From NCBI RefSeq assembly GCF_003013475.1, contig NZ_PXZO01000002.1, positions 124,001 through 188,000 on the forward strand: a DNA stretch of 64,000 bases, read 5' to 3'. This document shows, one piece after another, positions 50,251 to 59,152 of this stretch. A model generated the notes under the pieces. The model was not told the DNA's origin. It saw only the letters and a list, made by a program, of their open reading frames with translations, and searched no databases. Source of the stretch: Brevibacillus porteri (GTDB lineage: Bacteria; Bacillota; Bacilli; Brevibacillales; Brevibacillaceae). The position numbers were made by a program, and so were the translations under genes. Every line of letters begins with the position of its first letter. Position 1 is the stretch's first letter.

Positions 50251-50718
50251 TTATTTGAGCTTTTTCTCCATATACAGCGTGCCTTCAATCGGATTAAAAC
50301 GATAGGGTTCAATTGGATAAAATTCCAATGAGCGGTACAGCTGAATCGCTTGTTCCATCGTAGGAAGCGTATCTAATCGGATGAACGAATAGCCTCGTAA
50401 TTTTGCTTCGTCCATGATCGCCAAGGCTAATTTTTTCCCTAAGCCTCTTCCCTTCCATTCAGGCTTCACGTACAATCTCTTCATTTCGCAAACTTGATCA
50501 TCTATTTTTCGTAAGGCAACACATCCTGCTGGCTGCTCGTTATCTAACGCCAGCAAAATACAGCCGGCAAGGGGTGCGTATTCGCCCGGTATATTTTGCA
50601 ATTCGGTTGCAATGTTTTGAAAGCTCAAATCCACTCCTAATGAATCTACATACTCCAAGAAAAGTTCACGTGCTTGATCGTATTTATATTCCTCCGTTGC
50701 ATGAATCAAACGCAGCAA
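50251..50718 (-). CDS. GNAT-family N-acetyltransferase
   Basis: About 155 residues. The acetyl-CoA motif is LYVKPEWKGRGLGKKLALAI (R-x-x-G-x-G/K); a later beta-bulge segment is SFIRLDTLPTMEQAIQLYRS. Substrate unknown. TTG 50718 lies eight bases after GGAGG and is favoured; GTG 50733 is the outer limit of the frame. Confidence 0.85.
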   Translation of the reverse strand: MLRLIHATEEYKYDQARELFLEYVDSLGVDLSFQNIATELQNIPGEYAPLAGCILLALDNEQPAGCVALRKIDDQVCEMKRLYVKPEWKGRGLGKKLALAIMDEAKLRGYSFIRLDTLPTMEQAIQLYRSLEFYPIEPYRFNPIEGTLYMEKKLK

Positions 50719-50782
50719 TCCAAGCACCTCCACATCCCGTTCTACATTCTACAAACTGAAACTCGTGCAGGTCGATGACACG

Positions 50783-50826
50783 AAAAAACCAGCTTACAAC
50801 AAAAGGATCATGGTGTGAGCTGGCAT
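50783..50826 (-). terminator. Terminator of the acyl-CoA synthetase gene
   Basis: GCCAGCTCAC and GTAAGCTGG pair on the minus strand, followed by six T. Confidence 0.8.
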
Positions 50827-50849
50827 TTTTCATTTCTTCGTGCGATCGT

Positions 50850-52361
50850 TTAAGAGGTGCGCAACGAGCGACGCAAGATTTTCCCTGTACTGTTTTTGGG
50901 AAGCTCTGCTACGAATTCGACCTGACGAGGAACTTTGTATTTCGCCAGCTTGTCACGACAAAATGCCATGATTTCCTCTTGAGAAACCGCTATTTCCTTC
51001 AATGCCACAAATGCCTTGACTGCTTCGCCATGCACCTCATCGGGAATCCCGATCACAGCCGCCTCGATAATCGCAGGATGCTGGTAAAGCACTTCTTCTA
51101 CCTCACGCGGGTATACGTTATAGCCGTCAACGAGAATCATGTCTTTTTTGCGATCAACGATGTACACATATCCTTCTTCATCCATACGAGCCATGTCTCC
51201 CGTATACAGCCAACCATCTCGGAGTGCCGCGGTTGTATCATCTGGCAAACCGAGGTACCCTATCATAACGTTAGGCCCTTGTACTACCAACTCACCCACT
51301 TCTCCACGTGCGACTTCGTTACCTTCGGGATCGACGACCTTGTTCTTCACAAGTGGGATATCGACTCCAACCGATCCTGGCTTTCTAGTCCCGTGCAATG
51401 GGTTAAAGGTTGTAGCTGGAGCTGCTTCTGACAAACCGTAGCCCTCCAGTACCTTGGCATCGTATTTCGCTTCGAACTTGTGCAGGAGCTCGACGGGCAT
51501 GGATGCACCACCCGAGCAATATATCCGGATAGAGGAGAAATCTTCTTTTGTAGCATTCGGGAGCTGTAGCAGATAGTTGTACATGGTCGGAACACCAGCG
51601 AAACAGGTGGCTTTTTGCTCCCGAATCGTATGGAGGACGTCTACTGGATGAAATTTCGGCACGATAATAATGGCTGCTCCCGTGCGAATCGGGCCATTCA
51701 TGCATACCGTCATGCAGAAGACGTGAAACATCGGAAGTACCGCGACCATGCGATCTTCGGCCACCAGCTCGAACAATATCCCCATCGCTTCCGCATTCGA
51801 ATCCATATTGCGGTGGGAGAGCATCGCACCCTTTGGCTGACCAGTCGTACCTGATGTGTACAGGATTACAGCGAGGTCATCTTCGTTTCGTTCCGGCTCC
51901 ACGTACCCTGCCTCTGACTCTTGCCCTTCCTGTACAAGCTGATCGATCGTAATTTCATTTTCAATGGATTCCGTGTAGATGAGAAGCTGCAAATCTTCTA
52001 TTTGGTCTTTCATCGGGGTTAGTACCGGCTGCAACGCGGATAAGGCGATGGCTGCCTTTGCTTTACTGTTCGATAGAATGAAGCTAATTTCGCGCGCCGT
52101 ATAGATGGGGTTCATGGGAACAACAACAGCTCCTATGCGGAGTATCGCATAGTAAGCGCTAACAAAATGCGGCCGATTATCCATGAGTAGGGCGACAGCA
52201 TCCCCTTTTCCAATCCCGTGCTGGGCAAGTCCTGCTGCGAGATGTTCGACCTGCTGATTGAATTGTGCATACGTAGTCGTTTCTCCCATAAAGACAAAGG
52301 CTGGACGATTCGCAAACTGTTTCGCGCTCTGCATGAGGCTTTCATTCAAATGATACACCAC
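50850..52361 (-). CDS. Long-chain fatty acid-CoA ligase (AMP-binding)
   Basis: 503 residues, ANL superfamily. P-loop VILYTSGTTGQPKGAMLSH, A5 motif EGYGLSEAAPATTFNP, A7/A8 DGWLYTGDMARMDEEGYVYI and DRKKDMILVDGYNVYPREVE, and C-terminal catalytic Lys in PKNSTGKILRR are all intact. It activates a fatty acid with ATP and CoA. Start GTG 52361 after GGGGGT. No beta-oxidation partners are adjacent. Confidence 0.9.
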   Translation of the reverse strand: MVYHLNESLMQSAKQFANRPAFVFMGETTTYAQFNQQVEHLAAGLAQHGIGKGDAVALLMDNRPHFVSAYYAILRIGAVVVPMNPIYTAREISFILSNSKAKAAIALSALQPVLTPMKDQIEDLQLLIYTESIENEITIDQLVQEGQESEAGYVEPERNEDDLAVILYTSGTTGQPKGAMLSHRNMDSNAEAMGILFELVAEDRMVAVLPMFHVFCMTVCMNGPIRTGAAIIIVPKFHPVDVLHTIREQKATCFAGVPTMYNYLLQLPNATKEDFSSIRIYCSGGASMPVELLHKFEAKYDAKVLEGYGLSEAAPATTFNPLHGTRKPGSVGVDIPLVKNKVVDPEGNEVARGEVGELVVQGPNVMIGYLGLPDDTTAALRDGWLYTGDMARMDEEGYVYIVDRKKDMILVDGYNVYPREVEEVLYQHPAIIEAAVIGIPDEVHGEAVKAFVALKEIAVSQEEIMAFCRDKLAKYKVPRQVEFVAELPKNSTGKILRRSLRTS

Positions 52362-52421
52362 ACATCTACCCCCTTTTCAGAAAATTTTAACATCTAAAAC
52401 CAAGCCTATAAAGTATTACTT

Positions 52422-53681
52422 TTAGGAAACATGGGAGATTGGCGGTGCTGTTTGACTGACTTGTTCATTGCGCTTCACAAAGAGTAGGAAAAGCACGCCG
52501 CAAATGACAAAGAGCAACCCGTTGACGATCATGGCGTTGCCAAAACCAGTGCCAATATCTCCGGCTGACTGAACGATAGAGCCCGTTACCAGCGGTGAGA
52601 TGATCCCTGCCAATGTAACCAGGCTGGACAATACGCCTACCAAAAGTCCAGTTCGTTCCGGCAACAAGCTGCTAACAATAACAGAAGCAGCTGTCCCCAC
52701 AGAAAAGGCAAATCCTTTTCCTAGGCACAAAAGGATCAAAACAAGTACCGTAGATTGAACAAGGGTAACACCGTAAAAACACAGTCCCCCTAAAATAATC
52801 GAAACACCGCCAACCAGAACGTATGATTTGCGATAGCTACGATGCTTTTTAAAGAAACGATCGCCAATCGATGAAATCAGTATGGTCATCAATCCAGCCA
52901 AAAGTCCCGTGCCAGCAATCGCATAGGCCATTTCTTGATTCGTAAACTGGAAAACCTTGACGAGATAAACAGGCTCCCAAACGGATGCGAAGGTCGTCCC
53001 CCAAATTTGTGCGAAATAGATTAAAAAACAGAATAGAAACGTGGATGAGAGCAAGACACCGGATATATCCGACCATTTCGCTTTTGATAAGACGGGAGCT
53101 TCTACTTTTGCAGGAGCGACGCTGACAAGTGGTTTTTCTTTTCCAATCCAGATCCAGACCAAGAGCCATATCAGACTGAGTGCACCCATAAACGCCCAGG
53201 AAAACCGCCATCCATAGCTATCAATTAGCGCGACGATCATCGGTGCGGAGGCAACCGCACCGACGAATGCACCGAAGTTCACCGTTGAATAAACCAGTCC
53301 ACGCTTTTCTTCGGGAAACCATTTGTTCAAATGGCTGACAACCGTTGCCCAAAATGGCCCTTCGCCTATTCCAAGCAATACCCGCGCAACGACAAGCATC
53401 GGCAAACCCGCGATCGCATAAGCGCCGAATTGGATGACTGTCCAGGACAATGCCATGATCGCCAGCATTTTTTTCGTCCCGATACGGTCCGACAATGCCG
53501 CGCCTACAATCCCTGCAATGGAGAAAAACCAGAAAAAACTGCTTCCGACAAGTCCCCAATCTTTCTCGTTCAGCGAAAATTCAGTCATAATCGGCACGGC
53601 AGAATATCCCGCAATCGTTTTATCCGCATAATTGATCATGTATAGCACAAACAACATAACCATTGTGATTCTGGTCATCAT
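52422..53681 (-). CDS. MFS transporter (anion:cation symporter-like)
   Basis: About 419 residues, twelve helices. Opening MTRITMVMLFVLYMINYADK and the loop 2-3 motif GAALSDRIGTKKML are typical of the ACS/GudP-like MFS branch that imports organic acids and sugar acids. ATG 53681 follows TGGAG at eight bases. It lies 46 bases after the CapA-like gene and shares the RpiR-led operon. Confidence 0.88.
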   Translation of the reverse strand: MMTRITMVMLFVLYMINYADKTIAGYSAVPIMTEFSLNEKDWGLVGSSFFWFFSIAGIVGAALSDRIGTKKMLAIMALSWTVIQFGAYAIAGLPMLVVARVLLGIGEGPFWATVVSHLNKWFPEEKRGLVYSTVNFGAFVGAVASAPMIVALIDSYGWRFSWAFMGALSLIWLLVWIWIGKEKPLVSVAPAKVEAPVLSKAKWSDISGVLLSSTFLFCFLIYFAQIWGTTFASVWEPVYLVKVFQFTNQEMAYAIAGTGLLAGLMTILISSIGDRFFKKHRSYRKSYVLVGGVSIILGGLCFYGVTLVQSTVLVLILLCLGKGFAFSVGTAASVIVSSLLPERTGLLVGVLSSLVTLAGIISPLVTGSIVQSAGDIGTGFGNAMIVNGLLFVICGVLFLLFVKRNEQVSQTAPPISHVS

Positions 53682-53727
53682 GTGAATCACTCCATTTGTC
53701 TAGGAAATAGACTGCCATGATTCCCCG

Positions 53728-55029
53728 CTATTTTGAAAGCCTGACGCGCCCAATTCCATCCATGATCTCAATCACTGTGCCATATGATTCACTTAAAGTC
53801 TTGAGCCCCTCCAGGATTGAGGTATCCCCGCTTAATTTCGGCCACCCCATACGATGTACAGGCAGATCAAAGCCTAATTCAATCGGATGCAGCTCCAGTT
53901 CGAGCAGCTCACCATCTTGCATTTTCCATAAAGGAATAACCGACTCCCACACCTCTTTGTGCACACAGAGTCCGCGTGTGTAGTTGGCACTCATCGCTTC
54001 CAACGCATCTGCCACATTATGGGTGTAATTCAGGCCATAGTGCTCGTAGAAATCAGCGGGTTGACTCGTAACTGCTTCTGTCTGAAAAACAAAATCTCCC
54101 AGGCTGTAAAAGATCGGCCGATTTTTGTAGATTTCAATGCCTCGCAATAAATGGGGACCGTGTCCCACCACTGCGTGGGCGCCTGCATCGATGCAAGCTT
54201 TTGCAAATACAGGCAAGAAATCAGCTGCAACCTCTTTCGATTCTCCCTTCATTTCATGTGCGTGAATACTCACGATGACGTAATCAGCCCGCCTATTTGC
54301 CTCCTCAATCGTTTTGACGATTCTGTTCAGATCGCGCGGATGCGGTTGGGTAGTCGTCCCCTCTTCGTCGCTTACCATGAAACGTGCATTTCCGAAGAGA
54401 AAGATCTCCTTGCCCGGATCGTTCATGAAGCCTTCCTCGATGAGAAGCTTGTTGAAGGCGTTAATGTCCGTCGATTCCGCAATGGCCCTCAAATCAGCGA
54501 GCTTTTCTTCTGTAATGTGGTGTGTCATGACATAGCGCATCGGATTGATCCCTGGTCTGCCAATACTATCCGAACGCTGATCTCCGGCCGCCCACCATGG
54601 ATGAAAAGTCGACGTTGCAGCGATCAAGGCTACCCTGGCCCCTTCGCATTCGAGATAACGCGGAGCCCCCGCTTCTGCGAGATTTTTGCCTACGCCAGCA
54701 TGGACGAAGCCATACTCATTGAGATATCGTTCGGTTGCTTCTAGTCCGCCATACAAATAATCGAGCGTATGGTTATTCGCCCAGCCAATCATGTTAAAGC
54801 CGTAATCTTTCATGACTTGCAATACGGAAGGTGGTGACATCGCCCACGTGCCTCCGCTTTGCGCGCTGGGATAGCCCTCATTATCATGTACGGTCGTCTC
54901 CAGATTCGCAATGCGTACGTCGGCACGGTGCAGCAAGCTGGAAACCTCTTGAAAAGCTTGGTCCCTGTATGGCAGATTGCGTGTAATAAAGCTGTCACCA
55001 GTCGCAGTAAACCAAATTGGCTTGGTCAT
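53728..55029 (-). CDS. CapA-family protein (poly-gamma-glutamate capsule synthesis-like phosphoesterase)
   Basis: 433 residues from ATG 55029 after AAAGGGG. The PGA_cap metallophosphatase-like domain shows FTATGDSFITRNLPY, ANLETTVHDNEG, MIGWANNHTLDYLYGG and HAVVGHGPHLLRGIEI, with metal ligands intact. No signal or anchor helix, unlike classical CapA of capsule operons. With an RpiR regulator and MFS importer next to it, a metabolic role is more likely than capsule making. Confidence 0.85.
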   Translation of the reverse strand: MTKPIWFTATGDSFITRNLPYRDQAFQEVSSLLHRADVRIANLETTVHDNEGYPSAQSGGTWAMSPPSVLQVMKDYGFNMIGWANNHTLDYLYGGLEATERYLNEYGFVHAGVGKNLAEAGAPRYLECEGARVALIAATSTFHPWWAAGDQRSDSIGRPGINPMRYVMTHHITEEKLADLRAIAESTDINAFNKLLIEEGFMNDPGKEIFLFGNARFMVSDEEGTTTQPHPRDLNRIVKTIEEANRRADYVIVSIHAHEMKGESKEVAADFLPVFAKACIDAGAHAVVGHGPHLLRGIEIYKNRPIFYSLGDFVFQTEAVTSQPADFYEHYGLNYTHNVADALEAMSANYTRGLCVHKEVWESVIPLWKMQDGELLELELHPIELGFDLPVHRMGWPKLSGDTSILEGLKTLSESYGTVIEIMDGIGRVRLSK

Positions 55030-55069
55030 TGGCAGGATTCCCCTTTCCCTTTTCTCATTTTTTCTGCTT

Positions 55070-55957
55070 TCAAAAGATCGAGAAGTCTTCCTCATCCTCT
55101 CCCACAAACGAGTATAGCTTCGAGCTGATTTCATCATAGTGCTGCAATCGTTTCTGGACATTTTCCGCGTCGTGGAGCATGACGCCTTTGATCAAGACAT
55201 TTAGCATGGAGAATAATGTGGGCATACCGCTAGTGGCAACGGGTTGGGGGGTGGTGATTTTCAGAAGATGATCTGCGATTTGGCTGATGGGGGAGAACTC
55301 TCCTTCCGTAATCGCCAAAATCTTCGCTCCCAGCTCTTTTGCTGAATGGACCATGGCGACTGTCTCGCTAGGATGACGAGGAAATGATATCGCGATGACC
55401 AACCATTCCTGATCTCGTTCGGTTAGAAAATAATCTGCGTTATCAACTGCTCCCGTATATAGATGTGTGTTTCCTTTGATGGCATTCAACGCTGAGAACA
55501 ACCATTTTGCAGGAATATGGCACCAACGAAATCCTACCACTACAATTCGGTTTGCCTGCACGATGCTTTTGACCACCTCTTGGAGCAACGTGTAGTCAAT
55601 TTGCTGCAAGCCTTGCTGGAGATACGCAATATCACTTTCCATCACTTGATGTGCGTAATTGCTCTGATCGAGTGTAACCCCGGTGTCTCGATATTTCTGG
55701 ATCGGCCCCTTCCTTTGATCTCCTATTAATAGAGACTTTTTGATTTCTTCCTGAAGCTCTGTGTATCCGGAGTAACCCAATGCGTAACAAAAGCGAATGA
55801 CAGTCGCTTCACTGGTATTCGTAAACTCCGCGATTTTTTTGGCGGTATGGATCGCAAGTAAGCTCGGCTTTTCAATCGCGATCTTACAGATGATTTTTTG
55901 GCTTGCTGTCAGTTTTCCATACTGCTTCCGAATCCGTTCTTTTACGAGTTGTGCCAT
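55070..55957 (-). CDS. RpiR/MurR-family transcriptional regulator
   Basis: 295 residues. N-terminal RpiR helix-turn-helix (TAKKIAEFTNTSEATVIRFC) and a SIS domain (about 125-255: ANRIVVVGFRWCHIPAKWLF, LVIAISFPRHPSETVAMVHS) that binds a phosphosugar or related ligand. AAAGGAG precedes ATG 55957; the longer frame to 56026 is rejected. First gene of an operon with the CapA-like and MFS genes. Confidence 0.9.
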   Translation of the reverse strand: MAQLVKERIRKQYGKLTASQKIICKIAIEKPSLLAIHTAKKIAEFTNTSEATVIRFCYALGYSGYTELQEEIKKSLLIGDQRKGPIQKYRDTGVTLDQSNYAHQVMESDIAYLQQGLQQIDYTLLQEVVKSIVQANRIVVVGFRWCHIPAKWLFSALNAIKGNTHLYTGAVDNADYFLTERDQEWLVIAISFPRHPSETVAMVHSAKELGAKILAITEGEFSPISQIADHLLKITTPQPVATSGMPTLFSMLNVLIKGVMLHDAENVQKRLQHYDEISSKLYSFVGEDEEDFSIF

Positions 55958-56076
55958 ACCTGAAGCTCCTTTATCATTCGTATTTGTTTTAATTTTGAGA
56001 ATAGTATATCTCTTGCAAGAAATCACTTCAATACTTCTTAGAAAATGTAGTTTTTACTTCATTTTGGTGGATAACG

Positions 56077-56108
56077 AAAAGGGACCCCCACAGTTGGAAG
56101 GCCCCTTT
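56077..56108 (-). terminator. Possible terminator downstream of the SH3 fragment
   Basis: AAAAGGG-A-CC and GG-C-CCCTTT are complementary around CCCACAGTTGGAA; TTTTCG follows on the minus strand. Confidence 0.5.
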
Positions 56109-56115
56109 CTCGGCT

Positions 56116-56232
56116 TTATCGTTCCGTGCTGAGACATTCATTTGGAATCCAGCCGCATTCCCCGGTGCTCTCTAATTCGCACCAGCTCCAGCCATTCAAT
56201 AGCTTAGTTTTCATTTTAAACCAATAACTGCG
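56116..56232 (-). pseudogene. SH3-like domain fragment
   Basis: Minus-strand frame YWFKMKTKLLNGWSWCELES, TGECGWIPNECLSTER and stop: the last two strands of a bacterial SH3 domain (G-W-x-P). ATG 56214 lies inside the domain, and a TGA stands 12 codons upstream, so only a tail of a former gene remains. Confidence 0.5.
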
Positions 56233-56236
56233 TTTA

Positions 56237-56452
56237 CTAATTCAAAGTTATAGCCCTAGTTTCTTTAAAAATCTTATTAAACTCCATTAAACCAATCATA
56301 GGTTTGTTGTCTAATGCACTAAGTATTTGCTTTTCAAAATCTCTGTTCGGCCTTTTACACCATATGTTTTCAAATGAATATCCACCATCGGTAATTAAGT
56401 ATCCACTCGCCTGCCCCCGTTCGGGACTTCCATCCTTGATACGACGCCCATG
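56237..56452 (-). pseudogene. Unrecognised C-terminal gene fragment
   Basis: A 71-codon frame that looks coding (SGYLITDGGYSFENIWCKRP, then NRDFEKQILSALDNKPMIGL and a TAG) but lacks a start codon; a stop stands just upstream. It is AT-rich in its second half. It ends right before the SH3 fragment. Family unknown. Confidence 0.45.
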
Positions 56453-56463
56453 CTAGGCGCACC

Positions 56464-56502
56464 AAAAACAGCCGATATTGCTGCGAGAGCAAATCGGCTG
56501 TT
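56464..56502 (-). terminator. Terminator of the YcdB/YcdC-type gene
   Basis: ACAGCCGAT and ATCGGCTGTT pair around a 16-base loop; TTTTTGG follows on the minus strand. Confidence 0.8.
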
Positions 56503-56509
56503 ACGTCAT

Positions 56510-58204
56510 TTATTGGCGGGACACCTTGACGAGCTCCCCTGTCGAAGCATCGATAAAGCTATAGCCATTCTTCCATTTGCGCTGATAGACCAACTGCGGT
56601 TCGGGAGCTCTTTGACCATCATACTGCTCCCACACGTAGACCAGTTCCAGCTCAATTTCTTGTTGGATCGTTTCTTTTGCTTCTGCTGCACTTACAATCT
56701 TCTTGGAATCTGGAAGGGTAATGCCCGGGTTGAGAGGGTGGAGGTTTAACTCTGTAATCGTACCCGTTGCCTTGTCTACCCCCACCATATAAGACTCGTC
56801 AGATACTTCGATCCCGTTGCGTTTTACGTGGAAAGTGAATGAATACTCTTTATCCTCTTCCTTATCCAGCTTGTTCTTGTCTACCCACTCCGGAATATCT
56901 GCTTCAGGAGTCTCTACGATAAGCGATAGCTCCGTTAACGCCGGGTCAAGATAAGGTACGAGTGCTGCGATCGCTTTTTTCTTCGCTTCCTCTACACTGA
57001 TTTTCTGCTCTGTTTTTCGTTCGTCTGGCAAATTCAGATCGAAGTCGATGAGCCGATCACTCTGTTCATCTGTCGTGAGGCTAACCAGCTCAAATGCAGG
57101 CGTACCTTTATTTGAATCGTTCATCCAACGATAGGATTCGATTGTCTGAAGTCCTTCTAAAAGATTGTCCTTGTGATCATCGTATTTAAAGGTCGCACCT
57201 GAAACATCAATACCAAACTGTGTTTTCAGCCATTTCTCTCCTTGTTCGCGGGAAGCTATTTTGATGCTTTTCCCTTCTCCTTTTACACGAACACCCTCCT
57301 CTACGAGTTCAGCTTCTTCCCCTATGACTTTGCCGGTTAGAGCATCGATCCAACCAATGGTATTCAGTTGATAAATAAGCATCGGTTTCTTTTCTGCCGG
57401 TTTTCCATTTTGAGCATAGGAAATCGGCTGCTTCGATACGTATACCAGGTCCATCTTAAGCTTGTCCTTATAGATTTTGCTAGCTTCCTCAAGTGTTATC
57501 GCTTTTTTCGGATCAGGCCAGTTCACTTTGCTAGGACCGATGAAATCATACGCTTCATAGCGAATAATATGGCCAGCATGATCAACGGATACGGAGATAG
57601 AGTTGTTGGACAGAGGGAGATCATTGACGAGAGAGTGGTATTTCACGGTGGAGCGAGCCCATTCCAGCTTGTTGCCTTTCCCGTCACCTGATCCTGCTTT
57701 TCCTCTGCCGAGTTTTTGTGCGGCTTTCAGCTGTTTTGCTTCCGTACCGAATAAGTCCTCGATAAAAGTTGAAGCCTTGTCTCTGGCAAGCTTTTCTTCC
57801 GGATAATCGGCTGAAGCCCATGCTGGATTTTGGATATCCATGAAAAGCAGTCGGCCGGTATGCGCATCCAACTCAAGGCTAACGGATGAGTATGCGTCAT
57901 ACTCTTCTTTTTCATCTGTTTTTGGCATGTTGGTGAAGTGCAAGCTCCAGATTGGTTCCGAATAACCGCGAAAGCTGTCTTCCTCATAATGTTTATCAAT
58001 TAGCCGATACCCTTTCAACTCTGGAATCGCCTCAAATAGCTTGTCCAGAGAATTCTGAACATCTTGGGAATAATCATTTTTTTGAGACTCTGCCTTTTTC
58101 ACATCGCTTGCTGCTTGTACCGTTGGTTGATGGGTAGTCCATGCAGGTGCAGAGGCAAGTAAGCACGCCGCTATAACCGTCATCATGGATGGATTTAGTT
58201 TCAT
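56510..58204 (-). CDS. Secreted YcdB/YcdC-repeat (PepSY-like) protein
   Basis: 564 residues. Signal peptide 1-31 (ending TVQAAS). Two YcdB/YcdC repeats follow, each with a PepSY-like pattern of SVSLELDAHTGRLLFMDIQN and a later ESYMVGVDKATGTITELNLH, and the end reads GYSFIDASTGELVKVSRQ. Such proteins are extracytoplasmic and thought to bind or inhibit peptidases; function unproven. GGAGGTG precedes ATG 58204. Confidence 0.85.
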   Translation of the reverse strand: MKLNPSMMTVIAACLLASAPAWTTHQPTVQAASDVKKAESQKNDYSQDVQNSLDKLFEAIPELKGYRLIDKHYEEDSFRGYSEPIWSLHFTNMPKTDEKEEYDAYSSVSLELDAHTGRLLFMDIQNPAWASADYPEEKLARDKASTFIEDLFGTEAKQLKAAQKLGRGKAGSGDGKGNKLEWARSTVKYHSLVNDLPLSNNSISVSVDHAGHIIRYEAYDFIGPSKVNWPDPKKAITLEEASKIYKDKLKMDLVYVSKQPISYAQNGKPAEKKPMLIYQLNTIGWIDALTGKVIGEEAELVEEGVRVKGEGKSIKIASREQGEKWLKTQFGIDVSGATFKYDDHKDNLLEGLQTIESYRWMNDSNKGTPAFELVSLTTDEQSDRLIDFDLNLPDERKTEQKISVEEAKKKAIAALVPYLDPALTELSLIVETPEADIPEWVDKNKLDKEEDKEYSFTFHVKRNGIEVSDESYMVGVDKATGTITELNLHPLNPGITLPDSKKIVSAAEAKETIQQEIELELVYVWEQYDGQRAPEPQLVYQRKWKNGYSFIDASTGELVKVSRQ

Positions 58205-58333
58205 TGGGCACCTCCAAATAGTGTTCAGATTTGCGGATAAGTTCGGTTTGACCTTACCACTGGTAAGACGGAGGGGCAATTATTTGTGTCACATATTATT
58301 CCATTATTTTCAGATAATCCCATACCTCTATTG

Positions 58334-58363
58334 AAAAACACGCCCTCGTGTTAAACGACGAGG
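58334..58363 (-). terminator. Terminator downstream of the DUF1266 gene
   Basis: CCTCGT (58344-58349) and ACGAGG (58358-58363) with an 8-base loop; GTGTTTTT follows on the minus strand. The 110 bases between the DUF1266 stop and this hairpin hold nothing recognisable. Confidence 0.65.
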
Positions 58364-58473
58364 ACATGTTGGTAACCACTCTATGTTGTGAACATTTGTT
58401 TGGCTTACTCAAAATCAAGCCAGCCCTTCATCTTCTTGATACGATTGAGGACTGCTATTTCACGAAGGTCAGA

Positions 58474-59139
58474 TCATTCATTACTGTTGAGAGCTACATT
58501 CCAATCAACTTGACGCATGGGACTGTGCCTAGAGGCGAGCAGCTTGGTGTAGAAACCTCGATTTTCTTTAGCAGTTTGGAAAGACGTATCCGGAATTAAA
58601 AAATCAATTCCTGCCACAAAACCGGCAATATATTCATTCCATCCGGAATACGCTTGTTGTGCCAGTCTTGCAGCACTCAACATATATTCGATTGCCTGAT
58701 CCTTTTGCAAGTAACCCAGTTTCAAACCAGCTCTGGATAAAAGGATACACCAAGCATAGTCATGAGCAGCAATCCCCTCTGAAGGTAGACATCTCAAATA
58801 GTAATCGACAAGAATCAACTGAGATTTCGATTGATGGTCCTCGGGTAACGCTTGAATGTATGCCGTTCGTTCTGATTCGGAAAAAGTAAATAAGAAATGA
58901 CGGAGACGATTGAATTCTTCCCTCTTCCCTTCCGATATGAGCCATTTTATTGTATCAATTAGTGCGGTCTTATCTGTAATCTGTTTTTCCTTAAGAAGAA
59001 ATAGGCACGTTCGTCTACTTAAATTTTCATGATATAACGCATAATAGTAGGCTCCACTTTTGCTAAAGCAAACAGACGAAAGAGCTCGCAGAAATAATCT
59101 GTGACCCTTCTGATTATATGTAAGAACGGTGGGTGCCAT
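58474..59139 (-). CDS. DUF1266-family protein
   Basis: 221 residues from ATG 59139 behind AAGGAGG. The C-terminal part has the DUF1266 pattern: AHDYAWCILLSRAGLKLGYL, AARLAQQAYSGWNEYIAGFV, and ends RQVDWNVALNSNE. Function unknown; the family is often next to J-domain and Hsp70-type genes, as here (14 bases after the J-domain gene). Confidence 0.75.
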   Translation of the reverse strand: MAPTVLTYNQKGHRLFLRALSSVCFSKSGAYYYALYHENLSRRTCLFLLKEKQITDKTALIDTIKWLISEGKREEFNRLRHFLFTFSESERTAYIQALPEDHQSKSQLILVDYYLRCLPSEGIAAHDYAWCILLSRAGLKLGYLQKDQAIEYMLSAARLAQQAYSGWNEYIAGFVAGIDFLIPDTSFQTAKENRGFYTKLLASRHSPMRQVDWNVALNSNE

Positions 59140-59152
59140 CGGTTCCTCCTTA

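Noticed and set aside
58400-58473. In-frame continuation of 20 or so codons after the DUF1266 stop codon
   Set aside because: The protein already ends in the normal family way (WNVAL); the extension has no recognisable content.
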